A stretch of DNA of 6,481 nucleotides, taken from positions 1-6,481 of the forward strand of contig SLGL01000384.1 in assembly GCA_007123785.1 (NCBI GenBank), read 5' to 3'. Source of the DNA: Balneolaceae bacterium (lineage in GTDB: Bacteria; Bacteroidota; Rhodothermia; Balneolales; Balneolaceae). Below the pieces are notes generated by a model. That model worked only from the letters and a program-made list of their open reading frames with translations. It was not told the DNA's origin and searched no databases. Every line of letters begins with the position of its first letter. The first letter of the stretch is position 1. Positions 1 through 6,375 of the stretch are shown in pieces. Made by a program: the position numbers and the translations under genes.

Positions 1-666
1 GATAAAAAGAAAGAGCTTGTAAATGAATTTTTGATGGAAAACATCTTTCCATTCAGAGTAAATCTTTGGAATGACGGAACGCTTACCGTTCAGTCGCCCC
101 GGTCTGCAGACAAAGGATTTATTTTCTACACTCTCGATCAGGATGGAATGCTTTTAAATTCTTTTGGCGATGTATCCGGTGAAGAGTACAACCCGATTCG
201 ATTTTCCGGCCAAAATATAATAGATGGGGAGTATTACTATTTCGCGGGCTATTCCGAACATGTATTGGCTAAATGGGACAAAGACGGGGACCTTCAGTAT
301 TCCGTTACTACAATTGATGCGTTTCCCGGGGAGGCCAATCTTGCTTCCTTCGATGGGGGCGGAGGCCAAAGAACCTTTCAATTTGTGCCTCATGCCTTTT
401 TTTCAGCTATAGATATATCAATTTACAGGGACTACTGGATTGTTGTACACAGGGGAGACTGGGACGAGGAGCCGTATCAACAGTTTTTGGATATTTATAA
501 CAAGCATACAGGTCAGTACAAGGCATCGATACAATTGCCTCAAATGGCCGGGCAAATTGAGGTAGATGACCAACATATTTATGCATTGCAACGACTGGAT
601 GGTGAAGAGATGTATCTTGTTATTTATGAGAATAATTTAGAAAAATTTCTACCTATAAGTCCTTAA
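1..666 (+). CDS. 6-bladed beta-propeller family protein, 5'-partial (C-terminal about 221 residues)
   Basis: The frame is open from base 1, so the gene very probably starts upstream of the window. The TTG at 31 and ATG at 34 are in frame, but starting there would remove the expected signal peptide and first blades. The visible 221 residues carry repeated blade-like units built from short beta-strands and Asp-Gly turns: WNDGTLTVQS, then FYTLDQDGMLLNSFGDV, then LAKWDKDGDLQYS, then LDIYNKHTGQYKASIQLP, and finally IEVDDQHIYALQ. The aromatic-x-x-D-x-D/H-G turn followed by 'SFG' is typical of the Bacteroidota 6-bladed beta-propeller (NHL/TolB-like) proteins, which are usually secreted or lipid-anchored and of unknown ligand. 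About four blades are visible, so perhaps a third of the protein is missing. There is no catalytic motif, cysteine or membrane segment in the visible part. It ends with TAA at 664-666, and the next gene is 427 bases away, so the two are unlikely to be tightly co-transcribed. The fold is fairly sure; the function is unknown. Confidence 0.72.
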   Translation, partial: DKKKELVNEFLMENIFPFRVNLWNDGTLTVQSPRSADKGFIFYTLDQDGMLLNSFGDVSGEEYNPIRFSGQNIIDGEYYYFAGYSEHVLAKWDKDGDLQYSVTTIDAFPGEANLASFDGGGGQRTFQFVPHAFFSAIDISIYRDYWIVVHRGDWDEEPYQQFLDIYNKHTGQYKASIQLPQMAGQIEVDDQHIYALQRLDGEEMYLVIYENNLEKFLPISP

Positions 667-701
667 TTATTTAGTAACAAAGCTACTCGTCAAATAAAAA
701 G

Positions 702-715
702 CCAACTAATGTTGG
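702..715. repeat. Short inverted repeat after the beta-propeller gene
   Basis: CCAAC (702-706), a TAAT loop, then GTTGG (711-715) form a perfect 5-bp stem 36 bases after the propeller stop. No T-run follows, so it would at most be a weak or factor-assisted 3' end structure. A 5-bp stem can occur by chance in a region of this size. Confidence 0.3.
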
Positions 716-951
716 ATAATGTTAGTGTCTAAGATTTTAGATTCTGTCCAAAAAACCGACAAAATAATTTTAACCTACTATGCGGTGATATATAAGAGCT
801 ATTAGCTACCAGTATGCTGCCTTAAATATTTGAATGGCTGGAAATAAAAGCTTATACCTGCTGGCTGGCAGTTAAACACTTTCAAATAATATGGTTCTGC
901 CTGTCCCGATACCCAGGGGCTTTTCAGGTTAGTGCCTTAAAATTTCACTTC

Positions 952-965
952 TGCCATTTTTGGCA
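952..965. repeat. Inverted repeat TGCCATTTTTGGCA
   Basis: TGCCA (952-956) and TGGCA (961-965) form a perfect 5-bp stem around a TTTT loop, followed by a run of A and then T. The arms contain TGCCA/TGGCA half-sites, the shape of a small operator or a weak hairpin. It lies about 130 bases before the LtaS-like gene. Nothing here shows which protein, if any, would bind it. Confidence 0.3.
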
Positions 966-1040
966 AAAAATTTTTATTAACCTCCGTAATCATTGTGCTG
1001 CAATATTTTATAGTAAGAAAACTTTTTGTCAATTTTTTTA

Positions 1041-1076
1041 AATCCTATTTGGTTCCGACTTGTCCAGGTTAGGATT
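1041..1076. repeat. Stem-loop just upstream of the LtaS-like gene
   Basis: AATCCTA (1041-1047) pairs perfectly with TAGGATT (1070-1076). After a small internal loop (TT against GGT), TGG (1050-1052) pairs with CCA (1064-1066), leaving an 11-base loop. That gives ten base pairs in 36 bases, ending 17 bases before the ATG of the sulfatase-fold gene, within the expected leader of its mRNA. It could be a regulatory leader hairpin, an operator, or the end of a dispersed repeat. The structure is directly visible; its function is not. Confidence 0.45.
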
Positions 1077-1093
1077 AAGTTATCCAAAAATGC

Positions 1094-3034
1094 ATGTTAA
1101 ACGATAGCCGAAACACATCGTCTTACATTTCAAAGGTGTGCACACCCAGTGAATGGATCTTTGTACGGCAATTATTTTTTCGGCTGTTTCTGATACTATT
1201 GATCTACCTTTTATTTCGTGTAGTATTTATAGCAAGTTATTGGGAAGTATTGCATACTGTATATGTTCATGTAACCCCCAAAAATCTCCTTTGGATTCTT
1301 TATGAAGGCATGAAGATCGATTTTATCGTAATTCTGTTCATTAATACCCCCATTATTTTGTTGCATCTGCTGCCTTTTTCTTTTAGGAATCATTCGGTTT
1401 ATCAAATGATATTGAGAATACTATTGATTAGCGGCAATGCTATATTTTTCTTTATAGAGATCGCAGACATTTTTTATTATCAACATGCTATGGAACGCTC
1501 TTCGGGTGCCATCATCGGTATGCTGGATGGATTTTGGCTGATGTTTTACAACTATTCCATAGAATACTGGTATGGCTGGCTATTTTTATTTGTGATTCTG
1601 CTTGCTTTCTATAGAGTAGATCGGTACATGGCAGAAACCAGCACTCCTCTTACTACTCTGCCAGTTCAGGTTTTGATCTTTTTTCTGATCTTGACTCCTT
1701 CCTTGATATCTGCTTCGAAAATTACAGGAACGTTTCCCGGCAATGCAACGGCAGTGACGACCAATACTTCATTTATTGTCCTCAATGATCTTTTTCATAG
1801 TGGTTCATTTTCAAGTAATCGAAGGCTGACTGAATATTCTTTTCTTAAACCGGAAGAAATAGAAAATATTTTGATTACGAAGAAAGATTATCATAAACCT
1901 GAAGAAACCACAAAAAACTTTCATGTGCTGATTTTGGTATTGGAAAGTTTTTCACGTCAATATATTGGTTTTTTCCATGAGGAGGAGAAAAGCAGCCACA
2001 CACCCTTTCTCGATTCACTCAGCTCTCAAAGTCTGGTCTTTTCGAATGCTTTTGCTAATGGCAGGACGTCAAACTCAGCAGTTTCGTCAATTTTTGCCTC
2101 CATCCCTGCCTTGATGAGGCAGCCAATGATTTCATCCCAATATAAATACAATAACATCAATGGCCTTGCTGCACTTCTCGGCCAAAAAGGATACAGTTCT
2201 GCTTTTTTTATGGGAAGTCCAAACGGGTTGTACGGATTTGACTTTTTTTCACGGCGTGCGGGGTTTCAGAAATACGTTGGCATGAATGAATATGGCAATG
2301 ATGAGCATTACGACGGCGCCTGGGGTATTTATGATGACAGATTTTTTCTGTTTACAGCAGACCGGTTAAACGAAATGGATGGTCCATTCGTGGCAGCGTT
2401 ATGGTCCCTGTCATCCCACCACCCTTTTTTAACTCCCCCTGACTATGAAGATGATTTGGAGAAGCCGGGGGACCACCCCATCATGAAAACAGTCCGTTAT
2501 ACAGATTATTCCTTAAAACTCTTTTTCGAAAAGATCCGTGAAATGCCCTGGTATGAACATACCCTTTTTGTAATTACTGCTGACCACACTGCAATAGCCA
2601 ATAACCATACACCTTACTATTCAACAGCCCTCGGTACACACCGGATTCCATTACTTTTCTACAAGCCGGGCAGTGAATTGACGGGAGTACGGGACGACGT
2701 TGTTCAGCACATCGATATCGTGCCCTCTGTCATTGACTATCTGAACCTGGATATACCATTTAAAAGCATGGGTAAAAGTGTGTTTCACGATTATGAGGAG
2801 AGGTATGTATATCATTATTACAACCGGCTCTTTCAGATAGCAGGCCATGATCTGTTATTGCAATTTGATGGTGAACAAGTTGTTTCGTTATACAATCACC
2901 GCAAGGATTCACTGCTGCAGGAAAATTTGTTACAACATGGTGAAAAACCGCCTTACGAAATGCTGAACCATCTCAAAGCAATCATGCAATTTTATAATGA
3001 AGCTATGAATCACAATCGGTTTGCAAACCATTAG
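1094..3034 (+). CDS. LTA synthase family / MdoB-like sulfatase-fold membrane transferase
   Basis: This 646-residue protein has the architecture of LtaS/OpgB-type enzymes (COG1368; sulfatase fold, PF00884): an N-terminal membrane part followed by an extracytoplasmic catalytic domain. Hydrophobic segments lie near residues 24-48, 72-94, 103-125, 157-174 and 188-207, so there are five, as in LtaS. The catalytic domain starts near 276 (FHVLILVLESFSRQYIGFF). The expected metal and nucleophile residues are present: E284 in LVLESFS, T325 in NGRTSNS (nucleophile position), and D497-H498 in FVITADHTA. H442-H443 in SSHHPF, W410/D414 in GAWGIYDD and H515 in GTHRIPLLFY are likely substrate or metal contacts. 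Family members move phosphoglycerol or phosphoethanolamine from a phospholipid to an acceptor in the periplasm or outside the cell. A Gram-negative host would not make lipoteichoic acid, so the acceptor (glycan, lipid or other) is unknown. The ATG at 1094 is chosen because it leaves a normal cytoplasmic tail of about 24 residues before the first membrane segment; no Shine-Dalgarno is visible. The gene is AT-rich like its left neighbour and unlike the permease to its right. Family call sure, substrate open. Confidence 0.87.
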   Translation: MLNDSRNTSSYISKVCTPSEWIFVRQLFFRLFLILLIYLLFRVVFIASYWEVLHTVYVHVTPKNLLWILYEGMKIDFIVILFINTPIILLHLLPFSFRNHSVYQMILRILLISGNAIFFFIEIADIFYYQHAMERSSGAIIGMLDGFWLMFYNYSIEYWYGWLFLFVILLAFYRVDRYMAETSTPLTTLPVQVLIFFLILTPSLISASKITGTFPGNATAVTTNTSFIVLNDLFHSGSFSSNRRLTEYSFLKPEEIENILITKKDYHKPEETTKNFHVLILVLESFSRQYIGFFHEEEKSSHTPFLDSLSSQSLVFSNAFANGRTSNSAVSSIFASIPALMRQPMISSQYKYNNINGLAALLGQKGYSSAFFMGSPNGLYGFDFFSRRAGFQKYVGMNEYGNDEHYDGAWGIYDDRFFLFTADRLNEMDGPFVAALWSLSSHHPFLTPPDYEDDLEKPGDHPIMKTVRYTDYSLKLFFEKIREMPWYEHTLFVITADHTAIANNHTPYYSTALGTHRIPLLFYKPGSELTGVRDDVVQHIDIVPSVIDYLNLDIPFKSMGKSVFHDYEERYVYHYYNRLFQIAGHDLLLQFDGEQVVSLYNHRKDSLLQENLLQHGEKPPYEMLNHLKAIMQFYNEAMNHNRFANH

Positions 3035-3192
3035 ATCAATGCGGCTGGTTTTGCACGGTGTTTATGAATAAAAAAAAGAAGGATAAAATCTATCTTATTT
3101 ATAAATAAATGGTTGCAGGTTACATTTTGTTCAACTATTATTTTCGTTGAGGTTCCAAAATAATCGGATGCGCTGACAGGTCTTGGTTACGG

Positions 3193-3226
3193 AGTTGTCA
3201 ACTGAATACTGCAACTGTCAACTTAA
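3193..3226. repeat. Degenerate period-7 ACTG tract
   Basis: ACTG or ACTT recurs at 3201, 3208, 3214 and 3221, which is spacing 7, 6 and 7. The octamer TGTCAACT occurs twice, exactly 20 bases apart (3196-3203 and 3216-3223). The first copy also sits in a near-perfect palindrome, AGTTG-T-CAACT (3193-3203). This fits a decayed heptamer tandem repeat. The 20-base spacing (about two helical turns) is also compatible with paired protein-binding sites, but the heptamer explanation is simpler. Confidence 0.45.
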
Positions 3227-3235
3227 CCCCGGACG

Positions 3236-3271
3236 CTGTCAGGAACCCGAAAAACGCGGGTACGCTGACAG
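3236..3271. repeat. Two-part hairpin immediately upstream of the RND permease
   Basis: CTGTCAG (3236-3242) pairs perfectly with CTGACAG (3265-3271). Inside it, ACCCG (3245-3249) pairs with CGGGT (3257-3261) across a 7-base loop, with a small internal loop of GA against ACG. That gives twelve base pairs in 36 bases. It ends 18 bases before the TTG start of the permease and has no T-run after it. The upper CTGACAG at 3173-3179 could compete for pairing with 3236-3242, giving two exclusive structures. It may be a palindromic repeat unit, a leader structure, or a roadblock left at a recombination site. Confidence 0.55.
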
Positions 3272-3289
3272 GTCCTTGAATTCGAAATC

Positions 3290-6200
3290 TTGCTTCTAAA
3301 CCGCCCCATAACCGCTATTATCCTCATTCTCGCCGCATTCATTTTCGGGAGCCTGGCGCTGAATGAGCTGTCGGTGGACCTGCTGCCCGAGGTGGATTCG
3401 CCCAACCTGGTTGTGCGCACCGACTGGCAGGGAGCCTCGCCCCGGGAGATCGAAACGCGCATCAACGAGCGGCTGGAGGCGGTGCTTAGCACGGTGCCCG
3501 GCATCGGGCAGGTGCACGGATTTGCCATGCAGGGACAGAGCGTGATTTACCTGAATTTTCGCTGGGGGCACAATATGGACCTGGCTTTCCTTAATGTGCG
3601 CGAAAAACTGGATCAGGTCCAATATATCCTTCCCGGGCAGGCGTCGCGTCCGCAGCTCATCTTTAACACCACCGCCGATGAGCCGGTTGCCGTGCTCGCC
3701 GTCACGGCCAAAGACAGGCCCAATGAACTCTTCGAAACCCGGTTGTCGCTGAAACGGTGGGCAGAACAGGTGTTTTCCCGCCGGCTGGAACAGGCCGAAG
3801 GCATCGCCCAGGTGGTGCCTGTGGGAGCGGCAGAACCGGAAGTACAGATCCGATATCAGCCGCGTGAAATCGACCGCTACGGATTAACCCTCAGCCAGGT
3901 GCAGGGGCTGGTCAGCGATGCCAACCTCTTTACCTCCAGTGGAGAACTGCGCGACGGCTGGTACCGCTACTCAATGAAAATTGAAAGCCGCATCCGGGAA
4001 CTGGATGACCTGGAACGGGTGCCGCTTATCCGCCTCGGGCAGGGCCGCATTTTAACCCTCGGCGAAGTGGCCCAAATCTCGATGGATGAGACCGACCCCA
4101 CATCCTTCGCTACGCTGGAAGGGGAGAGGGTGCTGAACCTGCTGGTGAAAAAGGAGTTTGGCAGCAATACCGTGGAAGTGTTCGATACGCTGGTGCCTCT
4201 GGTGGAACAGATGAGGGAGATGTATCCCAACATCGGCATTGAAATATTGCGGGAAGACGCCACCTTTATACGCAATGCGATTCAAAACCTGCTCCAGACT
4301 CTGCTGATCGGCGGCATCCTCGCCTTTTTCGTACTGTTTGCCTTTTTGAACGACATCCGCACGCCGTTTACGATCGGGATTGCCATTCCGGTGTCGATCT
4401 TTATTACCTTTTTTGTGATGTACGGGTCGGGCATTCAGCTCAATATTGTCTCTTTAAGCGGACTCACCCTCGGCATCGGGCTGCTGCTGGACAATGCGAT
4501 TGTGGTTTTGGAAAATATCAACCGCCACATGCCTGCCGCACCGTCGGTCAAAAGGGCGGCTGCGGTGGGAACCAAAGAGATCGCTCTGGCCGTTACAGCC
4601 TCCACATTTACCACTATTTCGGTGTTTCTGCCGCTCATTTTTCTGGGCGGATTTGAAGGAGCTTTTTTCCAGGATCAGGCCTGGACGCTCTCCATCAGCC
4701 TGCTGGCGTCGCTCTTTGTGGCCCTGATCATTCTGCCCGTGCTGGTGGTGCAGATCCTGGAGCGGAGAAAGAAAAAAGCAGCCGCGGAAAACAGGGGGAG
4801 CGGACAGCTCAACACCCGTCAGTTTTTTAATAACATGCTGGAGTGGTATGAGGAGAGCCTGCAGCGGGTGCTCAAAAGGCCGATCTGGATGTTTACATTT
4901 GCTGCATTTCTGACTGCCGCAGCGGGCTATGCCTTTATGACGGTGCCCAAAACCATGCTGCCGGAAGATGAACCCTCGCTGGTAACGTACCGGGTGCAGC
5001 TCCCCGGCAACACCTCGCTGCCATCGACCCTGCAGGCAGCCGATGCCCTGAAGTTGAGACTTCAGCAGGCGGGCCTTGGCGGCGGACGCATCCAGATGGA
5101 GGGCGGATTCACGGACCAGACCAATCTTGCCAATCTTGCAAGGGAGGGGCTGAATAAATTTACCGTATCCGTCCCGGTAAACGGCTTCCGGCAGGCCTCA
5201 CAAACCGAAGAACTGATGCAGCGCTTCGATGAAGATTTCCCGGGGTGGAGTGTGGAGCCGGTGGCGGCCACTCAGAGCTGGAGCGCTCTCATTGGCGCCG
5301 ATCAGCCCCCGGTTTTATTCCGTTTCATCGGGATGGACCGCAGCAGCAGCGAACGGGCATCCGCAGAGCTGCAGGAACAGCTCCGGGAAGCCGGTATTCC
5401 GGTATCGTTGCGGAAACAGTACGAGCAGATGGTAGATACCTGGAATCTTCGCTTCCGGTCCGACCGGATGCTGCAGCTCGGCATCCCGGAGCAGGAGGTG
5501 ATCCGCTATCTCGAATCGATAACCAGGGGTAGTTTTGTCACCGACTGGAACCGGGAGGATGAGCGGATCGGCATCCGTCTGATGGGGCGGGAGGCCCGGA
5601 TCAGCGATCCCGGACAGATTACCCTGCGGCTGGGGAACCGTGAAATTCCGCTGAGCTACATCGCTTCGATCGAGCGTGCTTCCGAACCCGAACAGCTCGA
5701 ACGGGTGAACCAGGTTCCCGTGCTGAGCTATGTGGCCGACTGGACTCTGGCCGACTGGTGGTGGAACCGGGGCAAGACTATGGAGACGGTCCGGGAGTTT
5801 ATGCGAAGCACCGGAAGGGAAGTGCAGGTAGCAGGCAACGCCCTGATGGTGCAAAATCTCATGAATGATATGGGCAAGCTGCTGCTTCTCAGCATCCTGG
5901 TGATTTACATCATTCTGGCTATCCAGTTCGAAAACCTCAGGTATCCGCTGATCATTATTCTTGCGGTTCCGTTCGCCTGGGTGGGTTCACTGCTGATGAT
6001 GTGGGCAACCGGCACGGGGCTCAATGCCATGTCGTTCATGGGAGTGCTGATTCTGACAGGCATCGCCGTAAACGATTCGATCCTGAAGGTAGACTTCATG
6101 CGCCGCTATCTGACAGATACCGGGAATTTGCAGAAAGCGATCGAGCTGGCCGGCAAGCACCGCTTCCGCCCGGTGGTGATGACCAGTGTGACCACAATTT

Positions 6201-6358
6201 TAGGCCTTGTTCCGATGTTAATCCCATTCGGGGAAGGCTACGCCTTCCGCCAGTCCCTGGCCCTCGCGCTGATGGGAGGGATGGTAACGAGTACGATATT
6301 GACGCTTTATCTCATTCCCGTGATTTTTGGGTGGGTGGAGAAGGGGGGTGAAAAGTGA
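3290..6358 (+). CDS. RND-family efflux permease, inner-membrane subunit (HAE/AcrB-CzcA type)
   Basis: The 1022 residues carry the duplicated RND plan: TM1 near 6-24, a porter loop 25-334, TM2-TM6 near 335-488, TM7 near 531-550, a second porter loop 551-859, and TM8-TM12 near 860-1015. Typical sequences are NRPITAI before TM1, LPEVDSPNLVV after it, GLLLDNAIVVLENI in TM4 (D401, N402), the LPEDEP motif after TM7 and GIAVNDSILKVDF in TM10 (D929, K933). RND permeases use proton flow to move drugs, metals or lipids from the periplasm or membrane to an outer-membrane channel, with an HlyD-type adaptor. Compared with AcrB, D407 is kept, D408 is Asn and the K940 position is Asn; D929 and K933 may replace them. 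The only start before TM1 is TTG 3290. It leaves just MLLNRP ahead of TM1, several residues short, with no Shine-Dalgarno; the first in-frame ATG is residue 80. No adaptor or TolC-type gene adjoins it, and the gene is much GC-richer than the genes to its left. The substrate cannot be read from sequence. Confidence 0.9.
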   Translation: MLLNRPITAIILILAAFIFGSLALNELSVDLLPEVDSPNLVVRTDWQGASPREIETRINERLEAVLSTVPGIGQVHGFAMQGQSVIYLNFRWGHNMDLAFLNVREKLDQVQYILPGQASRPQLIFNTTADEPVAVLAVTAKDRPNELFETRLSLKRWAEQVFSRRLEQAEGIAQVVPVGAAEPEVQIRYQPREIDRYGLTLSQVQGLVSDANLFTSSGELRDGWYRYSMKIESRIRELDDLERVPLIRLGQGRILTLGEVAQISMDETDPTSFATLEGERVLNLLVKKEFGSNTVEVFDTLVPLVEQMREMYPNIGIEILREDATFIRNAIQNLLQTLLIGGILAFFVLFAFLNDIRTPFTIGIAIPVSIFITFFVMYGSGIQLNIVSLSGLTLGIGLLLDNAIVVLENINRHMPAAPSVKRAAAVGTKEIALAVTASTFTTISVFLPLIFLGGFEGAFFQDQAWTLSISLLASLFVALIILPVLVVQILERRKKKAAAENRGSGQLNTRQFFNNMLEWYEESLQRVLKRPIWMFTFAAFLTAAAGYAFMTVPKTMLPEDEPSLVTYRVQLPGNTSLPSTLQAADALKLRLQQAGLGGGRIQMEGGFTDQTNLANLAREGLNKFTVSVPVNGFRQASQTEELMQRFDEDFPGWSVEPVAATQSWSALIGADQPPVLFRFIGMDRSSSERASAELQEQLREAGIPVSLRKQYEQMVDTWNLRFRSDRMLQLGIPEQEVIRYLESITRGSFVTDWNREDERIGIRLMGREARISDPGQITLRLGNREIPLSYIASIERASEPEQLERVNQVPVLSYVADWTLADWWWNRGKTMETVREFMRSTGREVQVAGNALMVQNLMNDMGKLLLLSILVIYIILAIQFENLRYPLIIILAVPFAWVGSLLMMWATGTGLNAMSFMGVLILTGIAVNDSILKVDFMRRYLTDTGNLQKAIELAGKHRFRPVVMTSVTTILGLVPMLIPFGEGYAFRQSLALALMGGMVTSTILTLYLIPVIFGWVEKGGEK

Positions 6359-6375
6359 AAAGTGAAAAGTGAAAA
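6348..6375. repeat. Four perfect tandem copies of GTGAAAA overlapping the permease stop
   Basis: Units lie at 6348-6354, 6355-6361, 6362-6368 and 6369-6375, followed by GATTTTT. The permease TGA (6356-6358) is inside the second unit, so the last residues (GEK) are coded by the repeat. Because the first two units already contain the stop, slippage that changes copy number would normally leave the protein unchanged and alter only the 3' flank. A heptamer of this kind is a typical strand-slippage tract. Confidence 0.9.

Larger units (their letters stand above)
667..1093. other. AT-rich intergenic region without a supported gene
   Basis: This 427-base gap has frequent stops on both strands. It holds three short inverted repeats (listed separately) and A/T runs at 965-976 and 1031-1040. 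The longest protein-like frame is on the minus strand from 936 down to the TAA at 802-804: 44 codons with no convincing start, and an in-frame stop at 937-939 separates it from an ATG at 955-957. I could not match this frame to a family, so it is either chance or a decayed fragment. No hairpin with a following T-run, meaning no clear intrinsic terminator, was found after the propeller gene. No convincing Bacteroidota-type promoter (TTG and TAnnTTTG) was found before the next gene. Confidence 0.6.
3165..3274. repeat. Direct repeats of CGGRTRCGCTGACAGGTC (two copies plus one shorter variant)
   Basis: Copy 1 at 3165-3182 and copy 2 at 3257-3274 match at 16 of 18 positions, 92 bases apart. A third, shorter version, CGCTGTCAGG, lies at 3234-3243 and differs from the core CGCTGACAGG by one base. 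That difference makes CTGTCAG the exact reverse complement of CTGACAG in the other two copies, so the cluster can pair with itself. Such short repeats, close together and ending 16 bases before the permease start, look like a dispersed intergenic repeat family rather than coding remains. Confidence 0.6.
3035..3289. other. Repeat-rich intergenic region with a composition switch
   Basis: The left part (to about 3160) is AT-rich and holds an A-run at 3069-3076, a perfect 10-base palindrome ATTTATAAAT near 3098-3107, and a weak 5-bp stem TCAAC/GTTGA at 3131-3150. From about 3165 the sequence becomes GC-richer and packed with short repeats (listed separately) up to the permease. No terminator with a T-run was seen after the sulfatase-fold gene, and no confident promoter was seen for the permease. 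In the permease frame, the region upstream of 3290 is open only back to the TGA at 3266-3268 and contains no ATG or GTG. Confidence 0.55.

Noticed and set aside
31..666. Treating the TTG at 31 or ATG at 34 as the true start of the beta-propeller gene
   Set aside because: The frame is open to base 1, and a start here would leave a propeller without its first blades or a signal peptide.
721..946. Imperfect direct repeat beginning GTTAGTG at 721 and at 928
   Set aside because: Only about 14 of 19 positions match, mostly A/T, which is close to chance for this composition.
993..1014. Sigma70-like promoter TTGTGC / TATAGT before the LtaS-like gene
   Set aside because: The spacer is only 10 bases, and the region is AT-rich enough for such matches by chance.
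1090..1107. Tiny frame ATG...TAG (MHVKR) overlapping the LtaS-like start
   Set aside because: Five codons in another frame with no ribosome-binding site; an overlapping leader peptide is possible but nothing supports it.
3131..3150. TCAAC/GTTGA hairpin as terminator of the LtaS-like gene
   Set aside because: The stem is AT-rich and only 5 bp, with a 10-base loop and no T-run; it also lies almost 100 bases after the stop.
5750..5775. Tryptophan-rich stretch (DWTLADWWWNRG) in the second porter loop as an inserted domain
   Set aside because: The loop has the normal RND length and both flanks align with the usual family pattern, so this is local variation and not an insertion.
5315..5854. Long minus-strand open frame (179 codons) inside the permease
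   Set aside because: It is opposite a well-supported RND coding region of high GC, where antisense frames stay open by codon bias; it has no recognisable domain.
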